Source of the DNA: Pseudomonadota bacterium
GTDB lineage: Bacteria > Pseudomonadota > Alphaproteobacteria > Rhizobiales > Beijerinckiaceae
Length of the DNA stretch: 9,091 bases
Assembly: GCA_028876585.1 (NCBI GenBank)
Contig: JAGWRL010000225.1
Location: 1-9,091, forward strand
Direction: 5' to 3'
Shown here: in pieces, positions 8,453 through 9,091 of the stretch
Layout: every line of letters starts with the position of its first letter
How positions within the stretch are numbered: position 1 is the first letter of the stretch
Program-made: the position numbers and the translations under genes
The notes under the pieces: model-generated
What the model saw: only the letters and a program-made list of their open reading frames with translations
The model's database searches: none
Told to the model about the DNA's origin: nothing

Positions 8453-9091
8453 ATCCGCATCCCCCGCGCCACGCTCGCAGGTTTTGGCGCGATTGCCCTC
8501 GCCGCCATCGCCGCGTGCGGCGCCTACGCCTTCGCGCCCGCCGCGCTGCCGTTCGGCCTCGGCGCGCTCGTAGCGCTCGCCGGCGCGGCGCTCGTGGTCG
8601 ACCGCAGCATTACGCGCCCGCTGGCCAAAATCTGCGCGGAAGAGACCGCGCCTGATCCGTTCGCGCGGCTGCAAGCGCATATCGCCCGCCGCCTCGCCGA
8701 CGCCGGCGCCCGCGACGACGCCGAGGCCGCCGCGCAGGCCTTGCGGGCCGGGGAGGAGGCGCGGCGCGAGGCGGACAAAGCCGCCGCGCACGCCCGCCAG
8801 CGCGTGATCCAATCCGTCGCCGCCGCGCTGAAGGCGCTCGCCGACGGCGATCTCACCGCGCGGCTCGACGAGCCGGAACTGGCGCGCGACTACGAGGCGG
8901 CGACCGCTTTGTTCGGCAAGGCTCTGTTCGCGCTCGCCAGCAGCGTCGCCGCCATCGGCGCGCGCGCGCGCGAGATCACGCAGGACGCCGACGGTCTGAC
9001 GCGGCGCGCCGGCGAAACGGCGGCGACGCTGGCGCCGGCGCGCGCGGCGCTGCGCGCCGCCGAGCGTCAGGCGCAGGCGCAGGCCCGCGCA
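8453..9091 (+). CDS. Divergent methyl-accepting chemotaxis protein, N-terminal part (runs off the window)
   Basis: This is a membrane-bound chemoreceptor-like protein, read in frame to the window's right edge (213 codons, no stop). Residues 7-30 and 33-49 form two closely spaced hydrophobic segments. SITRPLAKI (52-60) resembles the start of a HAMP region. Residues 86-117 are Ala-, Glu- and Arg-rich, a likely coiled coil. ALADGDLTARLDEPEL (128-143) is the typical second HAMP-like segment, followed by REITQDADGLTRRAGETAATL (173-193), which resembles the beginning of the signalling region in alphaproteobacterial receptors. The periplasmic sensor domain is essentially absent. No ATG, GTG or TTG occurs in frame between the upstream stop (8411) and GTG at 8594, which would remove both membrane segments. 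The coordinate given is ATC at 8453 after a purine-rich run (8437-8450); ATC at 8459 is also possible. Confidence 0.7.
   Translation, partial: MRIPRATLAGFGAIALAAIAACGAYAFAPAALPFGLGALVALAGAALVVDRSITRPLAKICAEETAPDPFARLQAHIARRLADAGARDDAEAAAQALRAGEEARREADKAAAHARQRVIQSVAAALKALADGDLTARLDEPELARDYEAATALFGKALFALASSVAAIGARAREITQDADGLTRRAGETAATLAPARAALRAAERQAQAQARA

Noticed and set aside
8180..8812. Minus-strand ORF of 210 codons at the right end
   Set aside because: It overlaps two plus-strand genes and lacks domain features, while the plus frame shows membrane segments and receptor motifs.

Overview
The window looks like a piece of a high-GC alphaproteobacterial chromosome, most likely Hyphomicrobiales. 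The reasons are a red-type (form IC-like) RuBisCO with a divergent CbbR, an intracellular PHB depolymerase, an alphaproteobacterial-style chemotaxis receptor, a CtrA-like box, and a dispersed repeat of a kind I associate with this class. The genus cannot be fixed from sequence reading alone.

Positions 1-2521 (minus strand) hold a Calvin-Benson-Bassham operon read right to left: fructose-1,6-bisphosphatase (cbbF), phosphoribulokinase (cbbP) and the first 147 codons of the RuBisCO large subunit (cbbL), which runs off the left edge. Between cbbP and cbbL lie two oppositely oriented copies of a repeat that can form a 30-bp stem with two small bulges. The LysR-type regulator cbbR (2613-3554, plus strand) diverges from cbbF, and the 91-bp gap carries an AT-rich dyad that fits the CbbR half-site pattern.

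Positions 3610-4791 (plus strand) encode a fold-type I PLP aminotransferase of the 2-aminoadipate (LysN-like) group. A short low-GC patch (about 4792-5374) follows, with one small gene encoding a stand-alone BRCT-domain protein. Its coding region is about 42% GC in a roughly 65-75% GC setting, so it looks acquired.

Positions 5375-6589 (minus strand) encode an intracellular polyhydroxybutyrate depolymerase (phaZ) with an intact Cys-Asp-His set. It is divergent from a glutathione S-transferase family gene (6700-7353). Then come a 321-residue protein of unknown function built from about four degenerate helical repeats (7416-8381) and the start of a divergent methyl-accepting chemotaxis protein (about 8453 to the right edge). 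The chemotaxis gene has no canonical start codon ahead of its membrane segment, and a CtrA-like site lies just upstream.

Functionally, the left third fixes CO2 (CbbR senses metabolic state, CbbF and CbbP regenerate ribulose-1,5-bisphosphate, CbbL fixes carbon). PhaZ mobilises stored carbon. The remaining genes are ordinary accessory or sensory functions. I found no obvious new multi-gene system. The best leads are the BRCT island, the cbbP-cbbL repeat hairpin, the repeat protein, and the start and CtrA-like site of the chemotaxis gene.
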